A model generated the notes under the pieces. The model was not told the DNA's origin and did not search any database. It saw only the letters and a program-made list of their open reading frames with translations. The translations under genes were made by a program, and so were the position numbers. Source: Metallyticus violacea (taxonomy: Eukaryota; Arthropoda; Insecta; Mantodea; Metallyticidae). Taken from it: 64,000 bases of DNA. The stretch's first letter is position 1, and each line of letters starts with the position of its first letter. Positions 1 through 11,130 of this stretch are shown piece by piece. The stretch covers positions 95,065,501 through 95,129,500 of the forward strand of contig CM060831.1 in NCBI GenBank assembly GCA_030762175.1, in the 5' to 3' direction.

Positions 1-402
1 TGACACAGCACTTCTGAATGTAAAGGTGAAGAAAATATCCCCTTTGTGCAAATGGACAAAGACGGAAATTTTGGGCGGCTTCAGCCCATGAATTTAATGC
101 ACTATCTGCCTAAATCATAATAAAGTATCACACAAAGTAAAAGAGATGCATCAATCACTCCTCCTCCCTAGACAATAACTACCAAGTTTGTAAGATACAC
201 AGATGAAGTACAAACAGAACAATAATTATTAACATAGACAGAAGCCATAACCAGGACAATAAATCTGGTCATTATATGGAGGAGGAAATTAGGAGCATCA
301 TCTCAAATGTATTCAATTAAATAAATGTAAAACACTCCAGAAAACAACCAACAAACTGATGCATCTAATTGAACATCTGGATATCGATATGGTTAAATAT
401 TC

Positions 403-485
403 TACTTACGAAGCTGTTGACAATGGAGTGGCAATATAACCTCAACTCAGGTGGTATCCACAATATTTGGGACAATAGTTGCAGT
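403..485 (+). mobile_element. PLE tail motif fragment (tail motif X)
   Basis: The sequence around 403-437 (acttacgaagctgttgacaa followed by tggagtggcaatat) matches tail sequences at 19,999-20,034 (plus), 24,636-24,668 (minus) and 51,180-51,228 (minus). At 24.6 kb it forms the one-sided end of a PLE insertion. The rest of 1-540 shows nothing else I recognise. Confidence 0.5.
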
Positions 486-555
486 AGAGTTTTGTACTGC
501 TAGGTGGCAACACTATCACATCTGATGAGTGAGTGTTTAAATTTTCATGCAGCTG

Positions 556-1085
556 GGTAGATGTGATGAGATCCTAACCTTCTTGTCCAGGGTCATCACC
601 GGCGATGAGAGGTGGGGTACGCTTATGACCCTGAGACAAAACAACAATCCTCCCATGGAAGAGACCGAACTCACCAAGACCAAAAAAGCGAGACAAGTGA
701 ACAGCAAAGTCAAGAGCGTGCCCCCCATTTTCTTTGATACTAAGGGGATTGAGCACAAAGAATTCGTCCCACCAAATCAAACAGTGAATTCCACGTAGTA
801 ATGTCACGTTTTGCGACGACTCCGTGAAAATGTGCGGAGACGACGGTCCGACTTTGGCGACAAGGGAACTGACTGCTGCATCACATAATGCGCCCTGTCA
901 ATTACTTGTTTACCAGGAGCTTTTTGACGAAAAACAACATGACGGTACTCGCCTTATTTGGCACTATGCGACTTCACTCTATTCCCCAAACTGAAATTCA
1001 AATTGAAAGGACGTCGGTTGAGAGGATTCAAGAAGAAACGCTGGGACCGATGTATATGTGTGGAAGGGAACTACTTCAAGGGTGA
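556..1085 (+). pseudogene. Mariner transposase remnant M1
   Basis: The plus strand encodes the C-terminal two thirds of a mariner transposase in broken frames. Visible blocks are VITGDERWG (first catalytic Asp), KKARQVNSKVKS, IEHKEFVPPNQTVNS, LRRLRENVRRRR, FLTKNNMTV, CDFTLFPKLK (third catalytic Asp region) and RCICVEGNYFKGD at the C-terminus. At least two frameshifts separate these blocks, and the segment with the second catalytic Asp is damaged. The N-terminal DNA-binding region is missing and no terminal inverted repeat was found. The element is dead; its sequence is more GC-rich than its surroundings, which fits a relatively recent insertion. Confidence 0.8.
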
Positions 1086-1596
1086 CGGCAGTCATTAGTC
1101 TCAAAGTAAGTTTTTGACCAGATGACAGCACCAGCCCTGAATATTCTGGATACCACCTCGTATACTACATAACAAAATAGCAAGAATATCATGCAAGTAT
1201 AGCGGCTGTGGTTATCATCAGTGATGAAATGGTTACTGTAGTAATAAAACAGCTATCATATTAGGACATGGTAGTTGCCAATATTTACATATAATGAATG
1301 ATGAAAATGAGAGGACAACCTTTGTGAGTGCCAGAGGATTCTGCAATACAGAGTTAATCATAACTAACATAAATTAGTTTCTTTGATAAATAAGAGGAAT
1401 GTCAGTGAAAGCAAAAGCTGTTCTAATCACAAAATAAAATAACCTTTGATACTGGACAAAGTATATCTAACATTCAACAACTTGTACTCTGCAATAGGAA
1501 ACACACAGTCAAAACAGAAAATTATAGAACATTTGAAAAGCATCTTTCCGAAGAGATCCCTTATAGATTCTATATTCAAGAAATCAAAATGAAGAA

Positions 1597-1622
1597 CTAT
1601 GTAATGTAATGTAATGTAATGT
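1597..1622. repeat. Short tandem repeat (gtaat)n
   Basis: Four to five copies of the 5-mer gtaat in a row at the end of a stretch (1,090-1,640) in which nothing else was recognised. Confidence 0.8.
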
Positions 1623-1644
1623 ATACATGAGATAATGCATTGTA

Positions 1645-3265
1645 ATGAAGAAAGAAAATGAAATGAAAAGCATAGTGAAAAAATTCAGTGAAATTGTGGA
1701 AATTGCATGCACTATAGTTCTTTCAAAACTTATAAAGCATCGCACAAAAAGGGAGGAAACAAAACAGTCGAGGACACAAAAACTAACATTAATGAGAAAA
1801 AGTGTTAATGCACTTAGGAAAAGGTATCAGAAAACTAAAACAGATGAAGAGCTAAGAGAAATTCACAAAAATATATAAATATTTGGCACAGAAGAGAAAG
1901 TACCAAACAATAATGAAGAAAAGCTAAATGTTGAAGAAATAGTTTTGCAATATGGAAGGATCAATTAATCCCTGGACGGAAGTATACAAGTTAGCTTCAG
2001 GGAAGATGAGGAAGAGCACAAAAATGACATCCTGAAGAGACCTGATGGGTGCTACACTACAAACTTAGAGAATATTCGGATTACTAAGAGCAGCATCCAG
2101 TAGAGTAGCCTTGATGGAACTAGGAAGGGTGGGCCAAAAAGGTCTAGTAATATAATGCATTATGAAATACTGGCACAGGACACTATCATTGGAGGAGGAA
2201 ATATTATCAAAGACTGCTTGGAGGCACAAGAAAAAGGTAAATAGGTACGAAACTGGGTGGGTAGATTAAAGGAAATTGTAATAGTTTTTTATTTGGTTTA
2301 TTTATGGATGCTCTTTAACATCTCAGGTAATCAGCATCCCATTCAATTCAGGGCATGAAATGGCTGACAAATTTTGCTCAGAGGTCTCTTCTTTCAGGTT
2401 TGAGGTTCTTTTTACTGCCAAATGTATGACAAGGGACCCAGGGTTTTACTCCCCTTCTGAAGGAAGCGATATTTAGGATTTTTGCACCCGAAAAAATCCA
2501 TCAGTCCTGGCCGGGATCAAACCCCACTATATTCAACTATGGTAACCACTACACCACCAGGACCGACGAGAAATTGTTTGGGAGCTAGTTAGTTAGTTTA
2601 CAGTCACCAAATGGGCAAGGCGTATGAAATAAAGTGAAAGCAAGGATTGATGATATAGAGAAACAGGAAATACTTGTTAGCCTAAGAGATAAGAGTACTC
2701 TGGTATATTATAGGAGTTTTAAGAAAGAGTGGATCAGGGAAAAATATTTGTGACCAAATGGGAAGGAGGGTATGGCATGGGCAAGAGCAAGAGTAATGAT
2801 GTTAGGTGAGGTAAAGTTAACAAAGAACTATGCCCACTCTATGGTAAGGTAGGCAAGAGCTTGCACTGTATATTAGAATGTACAGAAACTGAGGATGAAG
2901 AGAGGAAATGTGGAACAAGAAGTGGAATAATTTGCAGGCAGAAATTTTGGCATTAAAGATTTTTGGGATTAGCAGATAATAATTTTTGAAACAGTTTGGA
3001 AAGTATGTAGGGAAAGCATGAGAAAAGTGATGGAGGAAAGTAATCAAGACAAAGGAAGAAGGTAACAATGATCATCTTTAGGGAAGTATTTGTAAAGTTC
3101 ACTTGATAATTGTATAATTGTATAGTTAAGAGTGAAGTAGGATCCATGTACACAACAATCGGGATGTTAGTTGTTAAGGATTCTGAATTAACAAGCACTT
3201 GAGGATCAAGGAAATATTGTAAAACTGTAATTGTAGTGTATATAAATAATAATAAATATTCATTC
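1645..3265 (+). mobile_element. LINE remnant LN1, split by a SINE-A
   Basis: The plus-strand frames resemble a non-LTR retrotransposon. A basic segment at 1,645-1,875 (RKRYQKTKTDEELREI) resembles the region before a reverse transcriptase. A C-terminal piece at about 2,670-2,960 has the order LVYYRSFKKEW, then WARARVMMLG, like the RNA-binding tail of LINE proteins; the same kind of tail occurs at 34.7-35.0 kb. A SINE-A copy (2,280-2,569) interrupts it. The element ends near an AT-rich ataaataataataaat tail at about 3,240-3,258. Many stops make it non-functional. The clade cannot be assigned without a search. Confidence 0.55.
2280..2569 (-). mobile_element. SINE-A copy 1, with 8-bp target duplication
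   Basis: This is a reverse-oriented copy of a tRNA-headed SINE. Its head (cgtcggtcctggtggtgtag) is at the right end and its tail (ccataaataaaccaaat, then poly-A) at the left. The direct repeat gaaattgt flanks it at 2,272-2,279 and 2,570-2,577. It sits inside LINE remnant LN1, so it is the younger insertion. Confidence 0.85.
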
Positions 3266-3269
3266 ATTC

Positions 3270-4140
3270 ATGTTGTTAACTCAAAAGTGCAATTTAAGTA
3301 ATAGTCACACTAAGCATACTCCATGCTGAAGACAAGAAGTACAATCCCCAAATATACACAAATGGAAATAAATGTGATTAATGGGTAGGAATAGTAGGGA
3401 GAGTATAGTCCTATTTAAGAATGATAAATCAACACATAAAGTTAGAGGAAACACAATAGTCAACTATTTGGCAAAGCGGGCAGCTGAAGATCCAAGCTTC
3501 AAATATTAGAAGATTCTGTATAGTATGGTAAGGTCACACTTTAACCTTCACTAAACAAAGAGATACCATTGGGAAGGAGAATGGGAAGTATGATGAAGGG
3601 TAGAATCACAAAATCATTTTTCCAAGTGTAAAAAACAGTTAGCCTGAATCCAAAATTTACACAGAAAGTAATTGGTCATGGAAAATTAAGATTTAATTAT
3701 CTTAGACTAAAGATAATTGATACTGTTCTATCTGGAAGATCAGATGGTGGATCACTTGATTTAAAAGTGTGCAAAATTTAATAAACAAAGAAAAACATTA
3801 TGTAAAAGTATTTCTTGGTGGCTATTAAGCAAAAAAAAACATAAATAAACATTCTACTGAGGCATTCTGTACATTTGTAAATAGTTTAGACTTAGAGAGT
3901 ATAAGGAACTAGCAAATTAAGTATATGTAGAGATTGTCTTATGTGGTAATTACTGTTAGTGTTATAAAATGATTCACAATTCCAAGTAGCCTAGATACAT
4001 ATATTTCATTTGTTGTTACTGTTAGTATACAAATGATAATAGAACTAAGATATATAGCATTGCAATATTTGTTGTAATGGAGCATGATGTTCAAAAAAGG
4101 ATTAAAAAAACAAATACAAAAACACAGAGGGTGAGCAAAG
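3270..4140. other. Unassigned AT-rich intergenic or intronic stretch
   Basis: No exon, RNA gene or recognisable transposon was seen on either strand. It lies 3' of the last detected CUB exon and could hold untranslated or intronic sequence of that gene. Confidence 0.4.
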
Positions 4141-4176
4141 TTTAGATTGAAAAGCTAATTGGAACTTGTACAGTGA

Positions 4177-4463
4177 CTTTTTTTTTTAATGATGTTTAAT
4201 GCCCGTTTTTGCTAATGGGACACCACAGGCAGTGAACACTGATGATACATGAGATGAAATGATAAATTGAAAAAGGATTTTTTTTATGGAAGGAAATGTT
4301 TCAAGCCTAAATTTAGGGTACTCCCTGGCATTTGCCATTTATGAGGACTAAGGAAAACCTGGAAAAAAACCTCGGTCAGGAAGGAAGGTTCTGACGGGAT
4401 TCGAACTCCAGACGTCCCACTCACAAGTTTGTGCCTTGACAACCTTTGCCACCCATGGTGGTC
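4177..4463 (-). mobile_element. SINE-B copy 1, inserted in a PLE tail
   Basis: On the minus strand the head reads as a tRNA-like promoter: an A box region tggcaaaggttgtcaaggc and a B box gagttcgaatcccgtc. The body contains ctcataaatggcaaatgcca and the tail holds aacgggcattaaacatc followed by poly-A. The 7-bp duplication acagtga is at 4,170-4,176 and 4,464-4,470. It interrupts the PLE tail motif that is intact at 22,091. Confidence 0.8.
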
Positions 4464-4548
4464 ACAGTGAAGTTAATTATATAATTAATATCATAATATG
4501 ATTGAGTCAAACTATACACTCTTATTGGCTCCACTTACTTGTTTAAAT

Positions 4549-4590
4549 TTAGTACATGTTTCACAGACTTTTGTCTGCATCCTCAGCTAA
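4549..4590 (-). ncRNA. Hammerhead ribozyme-like motif HH1
   Basis: Read on the minus strand: stem I UUAG, core CUGAGGA, UG, stem II CAGAC-AAAA-GUCUG (five pairs), U, core GAAAC, AU, GUA cleavage site, and stem I CUAA. All conserved core positions (CUGANGA, GAAA and the A-U at the base of stem III) are present. The minimal stem III is the form known for hammerheads in Penelope-like elements. A mirrored plus-strand copy at 4,601-4,640 has CUGAGAA and is probably inactive. Confidence 0.75.
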
Positions 4591-4659
4591 CCATTGGTGG
4601 TTAGCTGAGAATGCAGACAAAGATCCATGAAACATGATAACAAATTTTAGATTGATTAG

Positions 4660-6120
4660 CTTCTGATATTGCCATCAAGTTACTGTGCAATTACATTGCG
4701 CAATCAAGTTGAAATTTGCTCACCTAACATTTATATGCTAAATATGCAAAATAAATAAAATACCGAAACAATCATAACATTTAGAACAACTATATGTTCT
4801 TCTCCAAAGACAGTACACATATTTTTGTTTTTAATTGTAAGAGGAAAATCTTATAATGTTTTCATTCATTTATAAAAGCTTAAACATTCTTTCATTTCTT
4901 TCTATTTTCCTGCTATATCCACTGACTCAATTTAAATTTTTTTTTTTTTTTTTTTACAGCACATCTATTAATTAAAACTGCAACAGCAACTTTAAACAAT
5001 AATTTTTTTATAAAGTAGAGATGAAATTATACCAAATTCATTTATTTTCATACTCTTGCAAACAAAGGTTTGAATTTTATGATGTTGCTGCTAGAACAGA
5101 GAGTTTCATAGATCATGGCATTACAGCAGAGGTACTAATTATGAGTGATATTCAGGACTTTTAATTGCAAACATCCTAATTGCACAATGTTACTACTAGG
5201 TTGCATGCTTCAATTGAGCATGGTGAAATTGAAAAGGAGAAAAGTCATTGCCTTGGTTTAACTGCTTACAATTAAAAAAAAACATAAATAATAATTAAGG
5301 AGATTAATAAATAAAATGTTTCTCATAAAAGCAGGTGAAAGAAAAGTTTGATGCAATAAAGTTCTATTAGTTCACCATTTTCTTCAACATTTTCTTATTA
5401 TTTTTAACATATTGTCATATGTATTGTAATTCATAAGAAATTCATCTATACATTTGCTGACATCATGATATTCTCCACCAATTTTAATACTGACCAAAAG
5501 TAGTATTCAGCCATGAAAGTAATATGCTTCAAGTTCATTTTAATTTTTGAAAAACTAAGGGGTTAGCACAGCCATCTTAGTTCAGTAGCATGTCTATAAG
5601 ATAGAGGCACATAGTTCTTTTGGTGCATGGGTTTGAAACATGTTCAAAAGGTGCCCCCATTAGCAAGGTTATATACTAACTGTACCTAGAAAGTTATTTC
5701 AACTCCTCCCCATTGGTTGTAACCAGCAAAGATACAAGCAAGGGCAAAAAGTTACTTTGGCTCCTTTTCCCCATCTGCCTTATCATGGCCCATATTTTTC
5801 AATCTAAAAATTTAGCTCCCACTCCCTCTATCTTTACCATTAAAAAAATATATATATATAACTATGCAAATTGTGAGTTCAACTCGACAACTGCTTGATG
5901 ACCCTCAAACACTATGAAGTTGGAATATAGTATACACAACAATCAATTCTGTACATAAGTAGTATGGTCTTCTCAATCTCAACCATTTTCTTTTTTCTTC
6001 TTAGAGAAATTGATGTGGGCATCGAGGCAACCCCAGCAACTATTTAAAAACACTCTGAATAAAATTTTCCGAAACTTAATTCGAAAAATTCCTGAAATAA
6101 CAAGGGAAATTTAAGAAATA
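4660..6120. other. Unassigned AT-rich stretch
   Basis: By analogy with the other CUB domains, the missing second half of CUB 4 should lie 1.8-3.2 kb below exon G, i.e. about 4.8-6.2 kb. I found no Y/F-C-G motif between splice sites there on the minus strand. Nothing else was recognised apart from homopolymer runs. Confidence 0.4.
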
Positions 6121-7099
6121 TAGATTTTCTTAATAATGCATACAACTTCTATAAGAGAAACACCTTTCTTTACAACAATAATTTCTATACAAAAAAAAAC
6201 ATGTGAATGAACAATAAATATTATATTTTCCTAAGAGAAGATGGGTATTTTTAGGGTCTCTGGCAATGATCTGTATAACAAATTGTTTCTTAGTTTCATC
6301 TTTTGCAGGAAAGTTATGTAAGTCTGAATGAGTTTGATTCTTCTTTCTGTAAGCCATTCAAACAGATATCTTCTCAAGTTTTTCAATTCCACTTTTTAAC
6401 CAGGATCATCCTTCCAAGTTGAAGGGTCTTTGTCAAAGAAATTGGCGCTGATAGAAAATCTCATGAAGAACATTTTTGTACCAGGAGTTACAAAAGATGA
6501 AAACTAAATGTTTTTAAAGGAAGAGAAAAACATTTTGGTGCAGAATTTACTTCTTCAATTGATCTTTTTCTTCTCCCTCTTCTTTGCCTTTGCCTGCTTC
6601 CAGTATAATTTGAACCATATTTGCCCCAACCACTGTTGGAATACTGTCATCAAATAAAGTAGAGCCACAGTTTTCAGAACTAAGTATCAGAGATGGTTGA
6701 ACAAATTTTTGTAGCAGCATTACTGACTACTGGATCAATATCCCAATAATTTATGACTAGAACTGCAGGTAAGGAAAAAGAAAAAATTAATCTTTTTGTG
6801 GAAATTATACACGATCTCAATTACATATCTCATTCAGATGCTTTCGGACAAATGATATACAAATTTACAGTCATACCCATCATCACTGCTTTGATTCCTT
6901 GATGCTGAATCATCAGATTTTGGTGTAGCAAGCTAATGAGTAGAAAATGTTCCATTTATAAGTCCTTTTTTCCCTGGCAGTTTCTATTATTGTGCTTCAG
7001 TGTCTTCCCTGTGTTTTACTTTTTGACCTACACCAACCATGCAGTCTGATCATCCTTTTTGGCACTGAAGCATTAAGAAATTCTTACTCTGTTAATTTT

Positions 7100-7429
7100 T
7101 TATCTGTCCAAAAACATTGGAATGAGATATGTCAAAGAGATCGCCCATAATTTCCACAAAAGGTCTCTTTTTTCTTTTTCCTTATCTGCAGTTTTAGTAA
7201 AAACTTTCTGTAAACCTTTCCATTTGTAGAAATTGAATAACTTATCAATGCAGTAATCAGTTCTTCTAGTAGGAATTTGTAGTTTTTGCCATATTATGGA
7301 AACTTCTTGAATTACCAATGCTGCACTTTCCTTTGATGTAAAATTTACAACTTTTATATTGCAGAAAAAATGCTTTAAACTTGCTGGTTCGAAGATAGTT
7401 TGGCTCGAACAATTTGAGTGGATATGCAA
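7100..7429 (-). pseudogene. Unrecognised open frame, possibly a repeat-derived gene fragment
   Basis: A 109-codon frame without clear introns. The segment VIQEVSIIWQKLQIPTRR, followed by a Lys-rich region and WKLWAISLTYLIP, reminds me of an uncharacterised invertebrate multi-copy protein family in which a helical region precedes a C-x-C segment. The downstream frames (6.9-7.1 kb) contain broken continuation. I cannot assign a function. It may be intronic repeat DNA. Confidence 0.25.
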
Positions 7430-7635
7430 CCAACAAGAGAGACATGAATATCTTTTTCTTAACTGTGTGACAAACTACCTGAAGAAGTTCATCCTATTTT
7501 AAAAGACTAGGTAAAACTTGTCATGAAAGTCACTTTGCACCAGATTGTGCAGTAGCACAAACAGTTATGAAATATTAATTGAAAAAGCATTCATTCAAGG
7601 TATCTTTAGTTACAAAATAAGACAATGAAGTACAT

Positions 7636-7655
7636 ATAACAACAACAACAACAAC

Positions 7656-7701
<46 letters not shown>

Positions 7702-7702
7702 T
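7636..7702. repeat. Trinucleotide microsatellite (aac)n(aat)n
   Basis: An uninterrupted run of aac units changes into about fifteen aat units. Confidence 0.95.
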
Positions 7703-8032
7703 ATCTAATAATATTATAAAAAATTACTTTCTAGACTAACATTTCAAACTTTCATGATCAATGAGAACCCTCACAGCTAAAAATGTGCACATATTCCTTT
7801 TTTGTTGATTGGAACAAGATAAGGGGGTGGGAGCAGCACAATTTTAATTTTTAACTATAACTAAGGGCCACCTTATCCTATGTTCTATGCTCGCCAAATA
7901 GCTATGACATCGTGATATTGAAACATATTGGCAGGAAAGTGCAAAAATGAATGAACATCAATTACAAGTTATCAGATTTTCAAATTCTTTTGAACTTATA
8001 AAATATATTAGCTAAGTAAATATTAACTATAC

Positions 8033-8241
8033 CACCTCAAGATAAGTGCAAGAGCAGGAGTCCACAGTTGTGTTTGCAGAAACAGTAGGGCATGGCTGCA
8101 AGTCAAAAGCTTCCACTTTAAATTTTACGGTCTGATTGCCAGATGCACTGATACTCCAGCTGCAGCTGATAGAAGAATCTTGTGAAGAAACAGGCCTTAG
8201 TGTCTGAGAAGATGATGTCACATTTATTTGACCACCACACA
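8033..8241 (-). CDS. CUB domain exon G (first half of CUB 4)
   Basis: A 209-nt exon: two bases complete a Val codon from exon F, then 69 codons. The acceptor is CAATTTCAG. The peptide begins CGGQINVTSSSQTLRPVSSQ, with ISCSWSISASG (Cys2) and a long CPTVSANTTVDSCSCTYLEV stretch containing extra cysteines. It lacks the usual S-P-x-Y-P motif, so this is a diverged CUB. Two donors are possible: GTATAG after LEV (used here) or GTGGTA after LE (exon start 8,036); both leave phase 0. The exon for the second half of this domain was not found below 8,033. Confidence 0.8.
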
Positions 8242-9290
8242 CTGAAATTGAAAAATTACTCAAATTGTTTCAAGATTAACAACAGTTGTTATAGATATAT
8301 ATTATGCAACAAATTGCAGTATAACCCTGCTGAAAATCTTACTGATTTTGCTCTTTCCATATATACATGGGAGCATCCTTCTTAATAAGAATCTTATGCC
8401 TTTCAATATTTCCTAATGCTGTCATTCACTTACTTATTAGATGCATATATGATGTCTAGGAAATAACCAGTGAAAAAGAAACAAACTTATCTCTAAAAAT
8501 ATTGTATTCACTGCTTTGAAGTTTACATACTTTGAAACAGAATTTAATAAACTTCAACTTAAGGTATGCATTGGAAGCAGGGTAATACATAAATGCTAAA
8601 GAGAGAATAACAAACAGTGAATGCTGCCATTCAGCACTCAGTTCTGACCAGCAGTAACAGGCAATTATAGAACTCACAGAAAAAGGCACAACTCATATAG
8701 CATAGCTCTGAAAAGCAGTTGGTCAAGCAAATGCAATATTATTTTCAGAAAGAACAAGGCTGAAATCTTCCCATCCACAACAGCATCCTCACTGGGACCA
8801 GCAATTTCAGATGATAGCTGTTGAATCAGAGCACAGAAAATCAAAGAAACTATGCATTACCCACAATGATAACAAATGAGAGCAGGTTTCTTCCACAGAA
8901 ATTAATTTCAGTAACAAATCAGCAGGGAACACCGAAGTTCACCATTGTTGCACACAACTATTTGCATCTATGTTGCTAAAGATTGTAGTTGATTAATAGC
9001 AACAAGTACAAAATCATGTCCTTTGAATATAGTTTGCACAGGTGATGTGAAATGTATCAAAAAGGATGACTCATATTTTTCCAAAATAGTCTTCCCTTAG
9101 ATGCTGTGGGACAATGAATGAATGCAACTGCTCAATAAGGGGAAAGTGAAAACTCATATGCAATAAGAGTACAAATGTGGTACTCCTAAGATAAGAAAGG
9201 TTTAAGTAAAATGATTAAGACATCAACAGAACACTTTTTGTGTTAGATGCAAAGCAGGGAAAATCATGTAGGAAGTAATTAAATAATAGG
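8242..9290. other. Start of the intron upstream of exon G, nothing recognised
   Basis: This part of the 11-kb intron between exons F and G holds no ORF, repeat or RNA gene that I can support. Confidence 0.5.
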
Positions 9291-9299
9291 AGCTCAGAC

Positions 9300-10900
9300 A
9301 AGGGTACAAATTTAAGTCTATTCTGTTTAATTAAACTATTAATGATAAATTGGGTTGTTTTAAACAGGATATCCATTTACTGTGATTAATAATTTGTAAG
9401 TTTATTACATGCTGATAATTTGGTGAATGGGTTCCCATAATTAGTTTGAGATATATTCTAGTGTTAATTGTAAGATATTGTAAGGAATGGGATTAAGTGT
9501 AAAACAACATAAGTCCAAAATTATGGTGTTTAAGAAGGGGAAATTGATGGACAAAAGAAGAAAAATTGTTTGTTTATGGCAAATAAATCCACACATTTAG
9601 ATTTATTTATCTAGGAGTTAAGATGAGTAATACAGGAGGATGGTAAGCAAAGAAAGATGGCATTAGGTAAAAGGAAATTGGCCACAAGTGCAGTGAGAAG
9701 ATTCCTATATTTAGCTCCATTTATGGGTATGGCATGGTTTGAGCAGGTTTACGGTGCTTTGGTTGGATAAAATGCATAAAAACCTGGGGAACTGTTTATG
9801 GATGAATGAGGATATATTTACTATTAAGAATATTTTGCAAGATAATTTTGGGTATTTTGCAAAATTCAGTCATTGCAGGAGCATTGCTGGAGTTTGATAA
9901 AATGTCGGTCCTAGTGGTGTACTGATAACCATACTTGCCTTCTAAACCCAAGATCATGGGTTCAAACCCAGCCAGGATCAATGGACTTTTTGGGTGTAAA
10001 AATCTTAAGTGTGGCTTCCTTCAGAAGGGAGGTAAAGCCATGGGTCCCATGTCATACATTTACAGCACAAAAAAGAACCTCAAGCTTGAAAGAAGAGAAC
10101 TCTGAGCAAAATTTGTTGGCCATTTCACGCCCTGAATTGAATGGGACGCTGATGACCTGTGATGTTAAAGAGCACCTGTAAATAAATCAAATCAACAACA
10201 GTTTGGTAAAATGAGGGAATTGATAATGGAAAAATTATTGAAATATTTGTTATACATTCAACATTAACTATGTACTGCAAATTTGTCTACAATACACGAA
10301 GAAAATTTGAATAATAGTAAATTGTTAGGGAAAATTAGAGAATAATTAATTAAAACATAGCCTAGGAGGTATGTGGGTGTCTGATTGAAATTTTGGTCAG
10401 AAGAGAGAACCAGGTTAGAAGATATGGACAAATAAATGTTATATTCACAAAATGGAAAGAAAAGATCATTAAAGCTTTAATAGCAGTAAAACTTGATTTT
10501 GAAAGAAAAATATATTAGTGTTAGTGACAAAAATGAAACAGAAGGGATTACCTGATTTTTTTTTTAGGAATGTGGGGTTTGAGGAACAGTAGGGGAGTTG
10601 TTCCTCATGATATCACCACTTGTATAGAGGGTGGGAAAATGCAATTCATGTCCTGTTTGTTTGGAAAGGAACCAATGATTGGAGGATAAGTTTAATGAGG
10701 GAGAAATGGTTCAAAAGAAGTAAAATAAAGATGTGAGGAACAATTTAATGATAAGAGGCTAATAAAGAATTTTGCAAAGCTTCTTTGGAAAGTTAAGGTG
10801 AAATGGATGTAGGCTGTCAAAAAGAATCAAAACAATGTAAAAGTATATATTTTGACTAGATTAGTTAAGTAGGATAACATTTAAACTTTAGCTAAGAATG
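9300..10900 (+). mobile_element. LINE remnant LN2, split by a SINE-A
   Basis: The plus-strand frames carry the C-terminal part of a LINE protein. A HADNLV-like block at about 9,405 could be a decayed Y-A-D-D. A segment KMALGKRKLATSAVRRFLYL and then FMGMAWFEQVYGALVG at 9,650-9,770 resembles the region after the reverse transcriptase. Beyond the SINE, KMRELIMEKLLKYLLYI (10,209 onward) continues it. Numerous stops and frameshifts show long decay. The SINE-A at 9,904-10,199 separates the two parts, and its duplicated target lies within this coding remnant. Confidence 0.55.
9904..10199 (+). mobile_element. SINE-A copy 2, with 13-bp target duplication
   Basis: A full-length SINE-A: tRNA-like head (ggtcctagtggtgtactgat, B box gggttcaaacccagcc), body (cttccttcagaagggaggta) and the tail agagcacctgtaaataaatc. 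Direct repeats agtttgRtaaaat (one mismatch) flank it at 9,891-9,903 and 10,200-10,212. Confidence 0.9.
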
Positions 10901-11067
10901 GAATGACAGTTTCCCTGGTCATTTAGAAATCTTTCTCATACCAGTCTGTTAAGCCTGGCTATGAAGTAACTGTTAAAAAAAACACTTGAAAAAAATTAGA
11001 ACATCTCAGAAACATTAGAAAGAATGAATTATAGACATATAAGATCAGCCTAGAAGCCAAATAGTGG

Positions 11068-11130
11068 CACTTTTTTTTAATAGTGTTTAATGCCCATTTT
11101 TACTACTGAGGCACCACAGGCTGGTGACAC
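11068..11130 (-). mobile_element. SINE-B 3' fragment
   Basis: A short match to the 3' part of SINE-B (tagtgtttaatgcccatttt, then ggcaccacaggc) preceded by a T run, i.e. the poly-A tail on the minus strand. The rest of 10,900-12,550 shows nothing recognisable. Confidence 0.7.

Larger units (their letters stand above)
4151..4645 (-). mobile_element. Foldback PLE end with hammerhead motif, split by SINE-B
   Basis: The direct repeats tttagattga (4,141-4,150 and 4,646-4,655) delimit this insertion. It starts with tail motif Y (ctaattggaacttgtacagt, also at 22,091 and near 59,010). Next comes a SINE-B insertion, then an arm with the conserved PLE terminal sequence (cacttacttgtttaaattta), a minus-strand hammerhead motif, a short palindrome (ctaaccattggtggttag) and a partial mirrored copy of the arm on the plus strand. 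No coding sequence is present. Without the SINE the element is only about 200 bp, so it is a non-autonomous foldback of PLE ends. Confidence 0.75.

Noticed and set aside
7636..7702. Possible poly-Asn coding repeat
   Set aside because: A plain aac/aat microsatellite in the region below exon G, with no open frame around it.
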